Of a stretch of DNA of 64,000 nt, positions 18,410 through 26,191 are shown one piece after another. The notes beneath the pieces were generated by a model. It was not told the DNA's origin and ran no database searches. It saw only the letters and a list, made by a program, of their open reading frames with translations. Position numbers and translations under genes: made by a program. Numbering within the stretch: the stretch's first letter is position 1; each line of letters starts with the position of its first letter. The stretch comes from Palsa-504 sp050011155 (GTDB lineage Bacteria; Actinomycetota; Actinomycetes; Streptosporangiales; Streptosporangiaceae): the NCBI GenBank assembly GCA_050011155.1, contig JBEKJP010000014.1, positions 14,137 to 78,136 on the forward strand, read 5' to 3'.

Positions 18410-18964
18410 CTACTGCGGCGTGATCGTGACCGTGGTCACATTCTTGCGGCCAAGGCCAGGGATGCCCACGTTGGAGCCGGGGAACTTGTCGAGCGAATCG
18501 ATAGTGGCCTTGATCCCGTGGCCGGAGAACTGGATGAACGCCACGGTGCTGCCGGACTGGGTGACCAGCGAGTTGGCGGTGACCTTATAGCCGTCCCGCG
18601 GCAGCGCCTCGGTGTAGAAGGTGGCCACCTTGGCCGGGGTGACCAGGTCGAAGAAGATCACGGTCTGCTTGCCGTCGACGTTCGTGGCCATGTTCTCGAC
18701 CACCTTGGCCCCGGTCGGGACGGGGATGGTGGCGGATAGGCCGGCCACCCTGATCATGCGGCCCGCGGCGGCCCGGCTCGCCGAGGCCGAGGCTGAGGCT
18801 ATGGCCGCTGCCGACGCTGAGGATGCCACCGCGGCCGCGCTCCGGCTCGAATCCGCGGAGTCGGCGCTGGCCGAGCTGGTGGTGATCCCGGCGGTGCACG
18901 CCGCCAGGGACAGGCTGGCCGCGCAGGCGGTCAGGGCCGCGGCGACATTTCGGTATGTATTCAC
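18410..18964 (-). CDS. Putative lipoprotein with Ala/Ser-rich linker
   Basis: A 184-residue exported protein of unknown function. The signal peptide ends in a lipobox (Leu20-Ala-Ala-Cys23), followed by an Ala/Ser-rich low-complexity linker to about residue 90 and a small compact domain with alternating hydrophobic residues. GTG 18964 is chosen because the signal peptide starts there and a leaderless promoter box lies seven bases upstream; a longer frame from 19027 would add 21 residues before the signal peptide. It is convergent with rodA, with only two bases between the genes. Confidence 0.75.
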   Translation of the reverse strand: MNTYRNVAAALTACAASLSLAACTAGITTSSASADSADSSRSAAAVASSASAAAIASASASASRAAAGRMIRVAGLSATIPVPTGAKVVENMATNVDGKQTVIFFDLVTPAKVATFYTEALPRDGYKVTANSLVTQSGSTVAFIQFSGHGIKATIDSLDKFPGSNVGIPGLGRKNVTTVTITPQ

Positions 18965-18971
18965 GGCGCCT

Positions 18972-18977
18972 AACCTA
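18972..18977 (-). promoter_or_regulatory. -10 element of leaderless lipoprotein promoter
   Basis: On the minus strand TAGGTT is followed by seven bases and then GTG 18964, with no Shine-Dalgarno. It faces away from the radical-SAM promoter 140 bases away. Confidence 0.5.
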
Positions 18978-19116
18978 GGGGCGCGCCATGCCGGGTGTAT
19001 CGCGAACGTGTCGCAGGCCTGCGACACCGTACGCGATCGCGGTACAGCGCCGGTTTTAGCCCACCCCCGGCCGGGCTCGCACGGTCCGGGACCACGGGTG
19101 ACCCGGATCGTTCGGC

Positions 19117-19122
19117 TAATCT
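19117..19122 (+). promoter_or_regulatory. -10 element of leaderless radical-SAM gene promoter
   Basis: TAATCT is followed by six bases and ATG 19129; no ribosome-binding site is present. This supports ATG 19129 over the TTG three bases earlier. Confidence 0.5.
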
Positions 19123-19128
19123 GTTTTG

Positions 19129-21072
19129 ATGCCTGTCGAATCCGTGTACCCGGCGCTTGAGCCGCTGCTGCCGAGCGTGCGCAAGCCCATCCAGTACGTC
19201 GGCGGTGAGGTGGGTTCTGTCGTCAAGGACTGGGACAGCGCCGACGTCCGCTGGGCGTTGTGCTATCCCGACGCCTACGAGATCGGCCTGCCCAACCAGG
19301 GCATCCAGATCCTGTACGAAGTGCTGAACGAGCGCGACGGCGTGCTGGCCGAGCGCACCTACACGGTGTGGCCCGACCTCGAGGGGCTGATGCGCGAGCA
19401 CAACGTGCCCCAGTTCACCCTGGAAGCGCACCGCCCGGTGGCCGCGTTCGACGTGCTCGGGTTCAGCTTCGCCGCCGAACTGGGTTACACCAACATGCTG
19501 ACCGTGCTCGACCTGGCCGGCATTCCGCTCCTTTCTTCCGAACGGGGTGAATGTCACCCCCTGGTCATCGCCGGGGGTCACGCGGCGTTCAACCCCGAGC
19601 CGGTGGCAGACTTCCTGGACGGCGTGGTGCTCGGCGACGGCGAGCAGGCCGTGCTGGCCATCACCGAGGTGATCCGCGAGTGGAAGCGGGAAGGGTGCCC
19701 GGGAGGGCGGGACGGGCTACTGCTGCGGCTCTCGCCGTTCGTCTACGTACCCCGCTTCTATGACGTGTCGTATCACGCTGATGGAAAGATATCAAAAATA
19801 GTTCCGAACCGTCAAGGCGTGCCGGCCACAGTTTCGAAGCACACCCTGATGGACCTGGACGCCTGGCCGTACCCGCGTCGGCCCGTCGTGCCCGTGGCGG
19901 AGACCGTGCACGAGCGGTACAGCGTGGAGATCTTCCGCGGCTGCACCCGCGGCTGCCGGTTCTGCCAGGCCGGCATGATCACCCGGCCGGTGCGGGAACG
20001 GTCGATCACGACGATCGGCGCGATGGTCGCGAACGGCGTGGCGGCCAGCGGCTTCAACGAGGTCGGGCTGCTCTCGCTGTCAAGCGCGGACCACAGCGAG
20101 ATCAACGAGATCGCCGTCGACCTGGCCGACTGCTACGAGAACAGCAAGGTCGGGCTGTCGCTGCCGTCCACCCGGGTGGACGCCTTCAACGTGACCCTGG
20201 CCGACGAACTGAGCCGGAACGGGCGCCGGTCCGGCCTGACCTTCGCCCCGGAGGGCGGGTCCGAGCGGATGCGCAAGGTGATCAACAAAATGGTCACCGA
20301 GGAAGACCTGATCCGGACGGTCACGACCGCGTACGCCAGCGGCTGGCGCCAGGTCAAGCTGTACTTCATGTGCGGCCTGCCGACCGAGACCGACGAGGAC
20401 GTGCAGGCCATCGCGCGACTGGCCCGCAAGGTCATCGCGGCGGGCCGGGAGGCGAGCGGGCGGCGCGACATCCGGTGCACGGTGTCGATCGGCGGGTTCG
20501 TGCCCAAGCCGCACACGCCCTTCCAGTGGGCGGCGCAATGTTCCCTCGAGGTAGTGGACGCGAGGCTGCGCGCGCTCGGCGGCGCGCTGCGCGCCGACCG
20601 CGGCTCGGCTAAGGCGATCGGCTACCGCTACCACGGTGGCCAGGACGGAATCATCGAGGGCCTGCTGTCCCGCGGCGACCGCCGGGTAGGCCGGGTGATC
20701 CTGGCGGCGTGGCGGGACGGCGCGCGGTTCGACGGGTGGAGCGAGCATTTCTCGTTCGAGCGCTGGCAGCGAGCCGCCGGGCAGGCCCTGGCCGAGGAGC
20801 CGGTCGATCTTGCATGGTATACTACGCGCGAACGTGATTACAGCGAGGTGCTCCCGTGGGATCATCTGGACGCGGGGCTTGACCGCGACTGGCTGTGGCA
20901 GGACTGGCAGGACTCCATCGCTCCCGAGGGCGCGGGCGAGGTGGAAGATTGTCGCTGGACCCCGTGTTATGAATGCGGGGCTTGTTCTGCCCTGGGCACA
21001 GAGATCCAGGTAGGCCCCACGGGGGAGCGCCTCGACGGGAGGCGTCTGCTTCCCGTAGTAGGCGGGAGATAG
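19129..21072 (+). CDS. B12-binding-domain radical SAM protein (TIGR03960 type)
   Basis: A 647-residue protein with an N-terminal cobalamin-binding-like domain (ALCYPDAYEIGLPNQGIQILYEVLNER region), then a radical SAM core whose iron-sulfur motif is Cys272-xxx-Cys276-xx-Cys279 within FRGCTRGCRFCQAG, and a C-terminal extension with a Cys-x2-Cys pair (CYECGAC). The family nearly always precedes a DUF2344/TIGR03936 gene, as here (one base between stop and next start), and lies upstream of rne and rplU. Its substrate is unknown; proximity to ribosome and RNA-processing genes suggests RNA or ribosomal-protein modification, which is inference. Confidence 0.9.
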   Translation: MPVESVYPALEPLLPSVRKPIQYVGGEVGSVVKDWDSADVRWALCYPDAYEIGLPNQGIQILYEVLNERDGVLAERTYTVWPDLEGLMREHNVPQFTLEAHRPVAAFDVLGFSFAAELGYTNMLTVLDLAGIPLLSSERGECHPLVIAGGHAAFNPEPVADFLDGVVLGDGEQAVLAITEVIREWKREGCPGGRDGLLLRLSPFVYVPRFYDVSYHADGKISKIVPNRQGVPATVSKHTLMDLDAWPYPRRPVVPVAETVHERYSVEIFRGCTRGCRFCQAGMITRPVRERSITTIGAMVANGVAASGFNEVGLLSLSSADHSEINEIAVDLADCYENSKVGLSLPSTRVDAFNVTLADELSRNGRRSGLTFAPEGGSERMRKVINKMVTEEDLIRTVTTAYASGWRQVKLYFMCGLPTETDEDVQAIARLARKVIAAGREASGRRDIRCTVSIGGFVPKPHTPFQWAAQCSLEVVDARLRALGGALRADRGSAKAIGYRYHGGQDGIIEGLLSRGDRRVGRVILAAWRDGARFDGWSEHFSFERWQRAAGQALAEEPVDLAWYTTRERDYSEVLPWDHLDAGLDRDWLWQDWQDSIAPEGAGEVEDCRWTPCYECGACSALGTEIQVGPTGERLDGRRLLPVVGGR

Positions 21073-21073
21073 G

Positions 21074-21868
21074 GTGCCAAACCCGGCGAGCCCAGGCTCG
21101 GCAGCCGTGCCTGCGGTGCAGCATCTGGTGGTTCGGTATGCTAAGCGCGGAAAGATGCGTTTTGCCAGCCACCGGGATGTGGCGCGCGCCTTTGAGCGGG
21201 GAGTGCGCCGGGCCGGACTGCCGATCGCTTACTCGGCCGGGTTCACGCCGCACCCGAAGATTTCCTACGCGGGCGGCGCGCCCACCGGCGTGGCGAGCGA
21301 GGCTGAGTACCTGAGCCTGGCTCTGACCGCCCGGCAAGTCGCAACGCAGGTGTGCGGGCAGCTGAACGCGGCGCTGCCTGATGGGATTGATGTGATCGAC
21401 GTCACGGAGGCTGGGGGCGACGGGAGTCGGCCCGCGGGTTCCGGTTCGGCGTCTGGTGGCTTCGGCCACCTGGAGGCTTCCGAGTGGCGGATGGTTCTGC
21501 CGGGCGTGGCACCGGAGGTGGCCCGCCCGGCCGTCGCCGGGTTCCTCGCTCGCGCCGAGGCGCCCGTGGAGCGCCTCACGGACAAGGGTGTCCGGCGCAT
21601 GGATGCCCGCGCGGCCGTGGTCGAGATGACAGTGCTTGACGAGGCGGGGCTGGAGACGGCCGCCAATTCTGGTTTTGAAGGTTGTGCCATTCTCCGAATG
21701 GTTGTTTTGCATACGGCACCTGCCGTGCGGCCCGAGGACATCGTGACCGCGCTGCGCGAGCAGGACGGCATCGTGCCGTCGTCGCCGCCCATGATCACCC
21801 GGCTGGCACAGGGCCAGCGCGCCCAGTTGACTGGGCAGGCCCTGCTGGCCGGCGAAGGTGTGTCATGA
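21074..21868 (+). CDS. DUF2344 radical-SAM-linked protein (TIGR03936 type)
   Basis: A 264-residue protein matching the family that follows or is fused to the TIGR03960 radical SAM enzymes. The diagnostic N-terminus reads VRYAKRGKMRFASHRDVARAF, followed by RAGLPIAYSAGFTPHPKISY. GTG 21074 lies one base after the upstream stop and is preceded by GGGAG, so the two are co-translated. The family is suggested to act with its radical SAM partner; biochemical function is unknown. An ATGA overlap at the stop opens a 106-codon frame that I do not accept as a gene. Confidence 0.9.
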   Translation: MPNPASPGSAAVPAVQHLVVRYAKRGKMRFASHRDVARAFERGVRRAGLPIAYSAGFTPHPKISYAGGAPTGVASEAEYLSLALTARQVATQVCGQLNAALPDGIDVIDVTEAGGDGSRPAGSGSASGGFGHLEASEWRMVLPGVAPEVARPAVAGFLARAEAPVERLTDKGVRRMDARAAVVEMTVLDEAGLETAANSGFEGCAILRMVVLHTAPAVRPEDIVTALREQDGIVPSSPPMITRLAQGQRAQLTGQALLAGEGVS

Positions 21869-22144
21869 CGGCGACGCGGCCGGGTCCTTACCTCTCGGGC
21901 GCCGTACCCGTGAAGACAGAGATGACTAACGAAGCTCGGTGCAGCCGGGCCCGCACGCGTGTCGTGCGGGCCGTCGTGGGCTGTCACGGCTGGGACCGCC
22001 AGGGCCGGGTCGGCCTGCGCGGCTCCGCCCGGGCCCTCGTTGACAACGTGCTCCCGTGCGGCGTGCTTGTGTGCCGCGGAACGCCGCCAGACGGCGGGCC
22101 GCCGCGGTACCGCGCGCCCGGGAGCCTGACTGGAGATTGCCCGA
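21869..22144 (+). promoter_or_regulatory. GC-rich leader upstream of rne
   Basis: A 276-base gap holding a perfect -35-like TTGACA (22040-22045) without a matching -10, several GC-rich inverted segments around 22080-22130, and the ribosome-binding site GGAGA (22132-22136) of rne. RNase E genes are autoregulated through their 5' leaders in some bacteria; a similar role here is inference only. Confidence 0.4.
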
Positions 22145-25087
22145 ATGCTCGAGAGCGAGCTCTACGACAGAGAATCACATGACAGCGCACCCAGGACCGG
22201 TGTGTCCGGGGACAGCGCTCCTACGGACACTGCCCCCCGAGACGGGGCAGCCGAGGGAGGTAGGCCGGGCGGACGTGGCGCCGGTGACCTGAGCCCGGCG
22301 GCCTCGGCGGCCCCGGCGGTGCCCGTGGCGCTGTTCCAGCCGCCGGCGCCGGTGTTGTTCCAGCCGCCGACGGCGCGGTCCGAGCCGGTCGCGCCGGCCC
22401 GGACGGAGAGCCCGGCCCCGGGGGCCGGTTCCTCGGCGTCGGGCGGCAGCGATGCCAGGAACGACGCCAGAGATAGCGCCCGCGATGCTGGCGGTACCCG
22501 GGACCGTGATGGAGCCCGGGATGCCGAGGGCGCCGACGGTCCCGGTGACGATGACGACGGCCAGGGGCCGGGGCGGCGCCGCAGGCGCCGGTCCAGCCGC
22601 GGTCGCGGCCGCACCGGCGACGACGTCGCGGCCGAGGATGGCGACAGCCAGCCGGAGTCCCCGGACACGTCCGCCGTGGACCAGCCGGAGGCCGAGGGCG
22701 ACGCCAGGCGGCCCCGGACCCGTAGCCGCCGGACCAGGAGCGGCGCCCGCGACGGTGACGGCGCCGACAGCCCGAACGCGCAGGCCAGCGCGGAAGCCGA
22801 CGCCGCCGCGGACGGTGACGCCGATGCCGACGAGGACGCCGACGGCCCGGCCGACGACGACGACCAGGGTGGCACCGGCCGCCGGCGCCGCCGCAAGCGC
22901 CGCCGCGGCTCCGCGGACGGATCCGACTCGCTGACCTCAGACGACCCGCCGGACACGGTGGTGCACGTCCGCGAGCCGAACGGCAGCCCGGAACCCAGGA
23001 CCAGTTCGTCGAACAACGACGTGCGCTCGGTCAAGGGATCTACCCGGCTCGAGGCCAAGAAGCAGCGCCGCCGCGAAGGCCGGGAGACCGGCCGGCGCCG
23101 GCCGCCGATCGTCACCGAGTCCGAGTTCCTGGCCCGGCGCGAGTCGGTCGAGCGGTCCATGGTGGTGCGCCAGCGCAAGGACCGCACCCAGATCGCGGTG
23201 CTCGAGGACGGCGTGCTGGTCGAGCACTACGTCAACCGGTCCAGCCACCAGTCCTACGTCGGCAACGTCTACCTGGGCAAGGTCCAGAACGTGCTGCCGT
23301 CGATGGAAGCCGCGTTCGTCGACATCGGCAAGGGCCGCAACGCCGTGCTCTACGCCGGCGAGGTCAACTTCGACGTCAGCGGCATGGAGGGCCAGCCCAA
23401 GCGGATCGAGTCCGCCCTCAAGGCGGGCCAGTCGCTGCTCGTCCAGGTGACCAAGGACCCCGTCGGCCACAAGGGCGCCCGGCTGACCAGCCAGGTCAGC
23501 CTGCCCGGGCGCTACCTGGTCTACGTGCCCGGCTCGTCCATGACCGGCATCAGCCGCAAACTGCCCGACACCGAACGGAACCGGCTCAAGCAGATCCTCA
23601 AGAAGGTCATGCCCGAGAACGCCGGCGTGATCGTCCGCACCGCGGCCGAGGGAGCCGCCGAGGAGGAACTGGACCGGGACGTCTCCCGGCTCGCCGCCCA
23701 GTGGGAGGCGATCGAGAAGAAGTCCAAGACGGCCAGCGCGCCCGCGCTCCTGTCCAGCGAGCCCGACCTGACCGTCCGCGTGATCAGGGACGTGTTCAAC
23801 GAGGACTTCGGCAAGCTCGTGGTGTCGGGCGACGAGGCCTGGGACGTGGTGGACGAGTACGTCAGCTACGTCGCCCCGCACCTGGCCGACCGGGTCAGCC
23901 GCTGGGAGGGCAACCGGGACGCGTTCGCCGAGTACCGCATCGACGAGCAGCTGGCCAAGGCGCTGGAGCGCAAGGTCTGGCTGCCCAGCGGCGGCTCGCT
24001 CGTCATCGACAAAACCGAGGCGATGACGGTCGTCGACGTGAACACCGGCAAGTTCACCGGGCAGGGCGGGAACCTGGAGGAGACCGTCACCCGGAACAAC
24101 CTCGAGGCCGCCGAGGAGATCGTCCGTCAGCTCCGGCTGCGCGACGTGGGCGGCATCGTGGTCATCGACTTCATCGATATGGTGCTGGAGAGCAACCGGG
24201 AGCTGGTCCTGCGCCGGCTGCTCGAGTGCCTGTCCCGGGACCGGACCAAGCACCAGGTCGCCGAGGTGACCTCGCTCGGCCTGGTCCAGATGACCAGGAA
24301 GCGGGTCGGCGCGGGCCTGCTCGAGGCGTTCTCCGCGCCGTGCGAGTGCTGCAGCGGCCGCGGCGTCATCCTCACCTTCGACCCCGACGACGGCCAGGTC
24401 GCTCCGCAGCCCCACTCCCGCGGCCACGGCACCGGCGGCCACAGCCACGGCGGGAACGGGGGCAACGGCGGTAACGGTAACGGGAACCGCAGACCCGGCC
24501 CCGCCGTCGTGGCCGCGGCCTCCGCCCGGCCTCGTTCCGCCACCGACGGGGAACCCGCCGCCGACGGCGCCCCCGTCACCGGCACTGGCCCCGTCACCGG
24601 CAGCTCCGCCGACGACGCCCTGGCCGACGACGCCCTGGCCGACGGCGCCCAGGCCGGCGCTGACGGCCCGGCCCAGACGGACGACAGTCAGGCCCCGGCC
24701 GAGCCCGCCCGGTCCGGCAACGGCCGCCGCCGCCGTCGCAAGCCCGCCGCCAGCAGCGATCCCGCGGCAAGCAGCGACACCGCGTCCACCGCGGCCGGCG
24801 CGACCCCGGTCTCCGGCGCCGCTAACGGCAGCACCCCGGTCACCGAGGCTGGCGCGCCCGGCGGCGACACGCCGCCCAGCGCTCCCGCCCCCAGCGACGA
24901 GGCCCCGAGGCCAAAGACGCGCAGCGCCTTGGTTTCTGCCCAGGTCCGGTCGGGATCTACCACGTCGCCGTCCATCCCCGCCGCAACCCAGTCCGTCCCC
25001 GCCGCAACCCAGTCCGTCCCCGCCGCAACCCCGTCCGTCCCGGCCACAACCCCGTCCGTCCCCGCCACCGAGGACGGCGCCCCCTAA
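22145..25087 (+). CDS. rne: Ribonuclease E/G
   Basis: Single-strand endoribonuclease that starts mRNA decay and processes rRNA and tRNA precursors. Layout of the 980-residue product: an acidic and Arg-rich disordered N-terminus (to about 300), an S1 RNA-binding domain (YVGNVYLGKVQNVLPSMEAA near 365), the catalytic DNase-I-like domain with VDVNTGKFTG near 630 and GGIVVIDFIDM, the zinc-link CECCSGRG at 733-740, and a disordered Ala/Pro/Ser tail. The split tails match actinobacterial RNase E rather than the proteobacterial form. ATG 22145 has GGAGA eight bases upstream. The last ~35 codons contain tandem 21-bp repeats. Confidence 0.96.
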   Translation: MLESELYDRESHDSAPRTGVSGDSAPTDTAPRDGAAEGGRPGGRGAGDLSPAASAAPAVPVALFQPPAPVLFQPPTARSEPVAPARTESPAPGAGSSASGGSDARNDARDSARDAGGTRDRDGARDAEGADGPGDDDDGQGPGRRRRRRSSRGRGRTGDDVAAEDGDSQPESPDTSAVDQPEAEGDARRPRTRSRRTRSGARDGDGADSPNAQASAEADAAADGDADADEDADGPADDDDQGGTGRRRRRKRRRGSADGSDSLTSDDPPDTVVHVREPNGSPEPRTSSSNNDVRSVKGSTRLEAKKQRRREGRETGRRRPPIVTESEFLARRESVERSMVVRQRKDRTQIAVLEDGVLVEHYVNRSSHQSYVGNVYLGKVQNVLPSMEAAFVDIGKGRNAVLYAGEVNFDVSGMEGQPKRIESALKAGQSLLVQVTKDPVGHKGARLTSQVSLPGRYLVYVPGSSMTGISRKLPDTERNRLKQILKKVMPENAGVIVRTAAEGAAEEELDRDVSRLAAQWEAIEKKSKTASAPALLSSEPDLTVRVIRDVFNEDFGKLVVSGDEAWDVVDEYVSYVAPHLADRVSRWEGNRDAFAEYRIDEQLAKALERKVWLPSGGSLVIDKTEAMTVVDVNTGKFTGQGGNLEETVTRNNLEAAEEIVRQLRLRDVGGIVVIDFIDMVLESNRELVLRRLLECLSRDRTKHQVAEVTSLGLVQMTRKRVGAGLLEAFSAPCECCSGRGVILTFDPDDGQVAPQPHSRGHGTGGHSHGGNGGNGGNGNGNRRPGPAVVAAASARPRSATDGEPAADGAPVTGTGPVTGSSADDALADDALADGAQAGADGPAQTDDSQAPAEPARSGNGRRRRRKPAASSDPAASSDTASTAAGATPVSGAANGSTPVTEAGAPGGDTPPSAPAPSDEAPRPKTRSALVSAQVRSGSTTSPSIPAATQSVPAATQSVPAATPSVPATTPSVPATEDGAP
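24973..25065 (+). repeat. Tandem 21-bp repeats in the 3' end of rne
   Basis: Four to five copies of a unit close to CCCGCCGCAACCCAGTCCGTC encode Ser-Val-Pro-Ala-Ala-Thr-Gln/Pro heptapeptides in the disordered C-terminal tail. Copies 1 and 2 are nearly identical and later ones diverge, indicating recent slippage expansion. Confidence 0.8.
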
Positions 25088-25426
25088 CACGAGCCCCACG
25101 AGCCCAACGCGACGAACATGTGTCGCGATAACGGGGTTGATCCGGGTTACCGGGTGGATTGGGGGGCCTATAGACCCCCCAATCCACCCCATAACCCCAA
25201 AACACCCAGTTAACTCGGACAAAAAGGATAAAACGCGGCGTGGCCGGGTCACTCGAACCCACGACCTGTTCGTTGTAACCGCTCAGGTCTGGTAGCCTTT
25301 CCAGTCGGGACCAGCCCGCTGTGCGGGCCCCTGTGCACGTTCAGGCGAGCCCGCCGTGGTGACACCGGAGATCCGGGGCACGCTGGGAAGCGCAAGGAAT
25401 AGCCCAAGGAAAGAGAGAGTTCTCGG
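25088..25426 (+). promoter_or_regulatory. rne-rplU intergenic region with palindromic element and rplU leader
   Basis: 339 bases without a gene. It holds palindromic repeat copy A (25128-25207), an AT-richer strip (25208-25240), a short segment at about 25243-25268 that reads on the minus strand like the variable loop, T-stem and T-loop of a tRNA but lacks the closing stem, a possible -10 TAGCCT (25293-25298), and the purine-rich ribosome-binding region of rplU (25407-25420). No leader RNA family is recognised. Confidence 0.5.
25128..25207. repeat. 80-bp dispersed palindromic element, copy A
   Basis: The core is a perfect 15-bp inverted repeat: GGGTGGATTGGGGGG, an 8-base loop containing CTATAG, then CCCCCCAATCCACCC. 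Flanks ATAACGGGG and ACACCC complete an 80-bp unit that aligns without gaps to copy B at 39384-39463. It lies 40 bases after the rne stop. Confidence 0.85.
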
Positions 25427-25780
25427 GTGTACGCGATTGTGCGCTGCGGCGGCAGGCAGGAAAAGGTCGCGCTGGACGAGGTCGTCACCGTCGACAAGCT
25501 GCCGGGCGAGGTTGGCTCGAGCATCACGCTGACGGCCCTGCTGGTAGTGGACGGCGACCGGGTTATCAGCGACCCTGCCGAGGTCGGCCGCTATCAGGTC
25601 ACGGCGGACATCGTCGGTGACGCGGCGGGCCCCAAGATCAACATGATCCACTACCGAAACAAGACCGGCTACCGGCGCCGTCTCGGCCACCGGCAGCACT
25701 ACACGCAGGTCAAGATCACCGGTATCGGTACCGAGACCAAGGCGAAGGCCAAGGCCGGGTCCAAGGCGAAGGAGGACTGA
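25427..25780 (+). CDS. rplU: 50S ribosomal protein L21
   Basis: Large-subunit protein binding 23S rRNA. The 117-residue product starts MYAIVRCGGRQEKVALDE and contains ADIVGDAAGPKINMIHYRNKTGYRRRLGHRQ, the L21 signature region, with a Lys/Ala-rich C-terminal tail typical of actinobacteria. GTG 25427 is downstream of a GGAAAGAGAGAG ribosome-binding tract. rpmA follows one base after the stop, and its ribosome-binding site (AAGGAGG) lies in the last codons of rplU. Confidence 0.98.
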   Translation: MYAIVRCGGRQEKVALDEVVTVDKLPGEVGSSITLTALLVVDGDRVISDPAEVGRYQVTADIVGDAAGPKINMIHYRNKTGYRRRLGHRQHYTQVKITGIGTETKAKAKAGSKAKED

Positions 25781-25781
25781 G

Positions 25782-26045
25782 ATGGCACACAAGAAGGGCG
25801 CGTCATCCAGCCGCAACGGCCGCGACTCCAACGCCCAGCGCCTCGGCGTCAAGCGCTACGGCGGCCAGTCCGTGAACGCGGGCGAGATCCTCGTCCGCCA
25901 GCGCGGTACGCACTTCCACCCGGGACTGGGCGTCGGGCGTGGCGGTGACGACACGCTGTTCGCGCTGGTCGAGGGGAAGGTGCGGTTCGGCCCGTTCCGT
26001 GGCCGCCGGGCCGTGAACATCGACCCGGCCGAGCCGCAGGCTTAA
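25782..26045 (+). CDS. rpmA: 50S ribosomal protein L27
   Basis: An 87-residue large-subunit protein whose N-terminus reaches the peptidyl-transferase centre. It starts MAHKKGASSSRNGRDSNAQRLGVKRYGG with no N-terminal processing extension of the Firmicutes kind, and contains the L27 block GTHFHPGLGVGRGGDDTLFA. It is co-transcribed with rplU and followed by a strong intrinsic terminator, so obg probably has its own promoter. Confidence 0.98.
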   Translation: MAHKKGASSSRNGRDSNAQRLGVKRYGGQSVNAGEILVRQRGTHFHPGLGVGRGGDDTLFALVEGKVRFGPFRGRRAVNIDPAEPQA

Positions 26046-26074
26046 GGCTCGCCAGCAACCAGGCAAGACCAGAG

Positions 26075-26107
26075 AAAGGCGGGCCGGGGAACCCTGGCCC
26101 GCCTTTT
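26075..26107 (+). terminator. Intrinsic terminator after rplU-rpmA
   Basis: AAAGGCGGGCC (26075-26085), a 10-base loop and GGCCCGCCTTTT (26096-26107) form a perfect 11-bp stem ending in four T. One of the two most convincing rho-independent terminators in the window. Confidence 0.88.
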
Positions 26108-26131
26108 CCATGCAGGAACCGTGCGGGAACA

Positions 26132-26179
26132 AAAGCAGTAACCAAAGCAGTAACCAAAGCAGTAACCAAAGCAGTAACC
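26132..26179 (+). repeat. Four perfect 12-bp tandem repeats upstream of obg
   Basis: AAAGCAGTAACC is repeated four times without a mismatch (26132-26143, 26144-26155, 26156-26167, 26168-26179), ending directly before the obg ribosome-binding site AGAGGA. It lies between the rpmA terminator and the obg start, where the obg promoter or leader must be. Confidence 0.95.
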
Positions 26180-26191
26180 GAGAGGAATATC

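Noticed and set aside
22040..22045. Perfect TTGACA as rne promoter
   Set aside because: No acceptable -10 at 16-19 bases; kept only as a remark in the leader entry.
21865..22182. 106-codon frame starting ATGA over the DUF2344 stop
   Set aside because: It overlaps the rne start, has no ribosome-binding site, and its Arg/Cys-rich product has no structure or family; it is more likely the rne leader.
24973..25065. 21-bp repeats in rne as a mobile element
   Set aside because: They stay in frame and encode a heptapeptide in a disordered tail; simple slippage explains them.
25243..25280. tRNA gene on the minus strand
   Set aside because: The T-stem does not close and no matching acceptor or anticodon arm is present.
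26132..26179. Tandem repeats as a CRISPR array
   Set aside because: Units are contiguous 12-mers without spacers and no cas genes are near.
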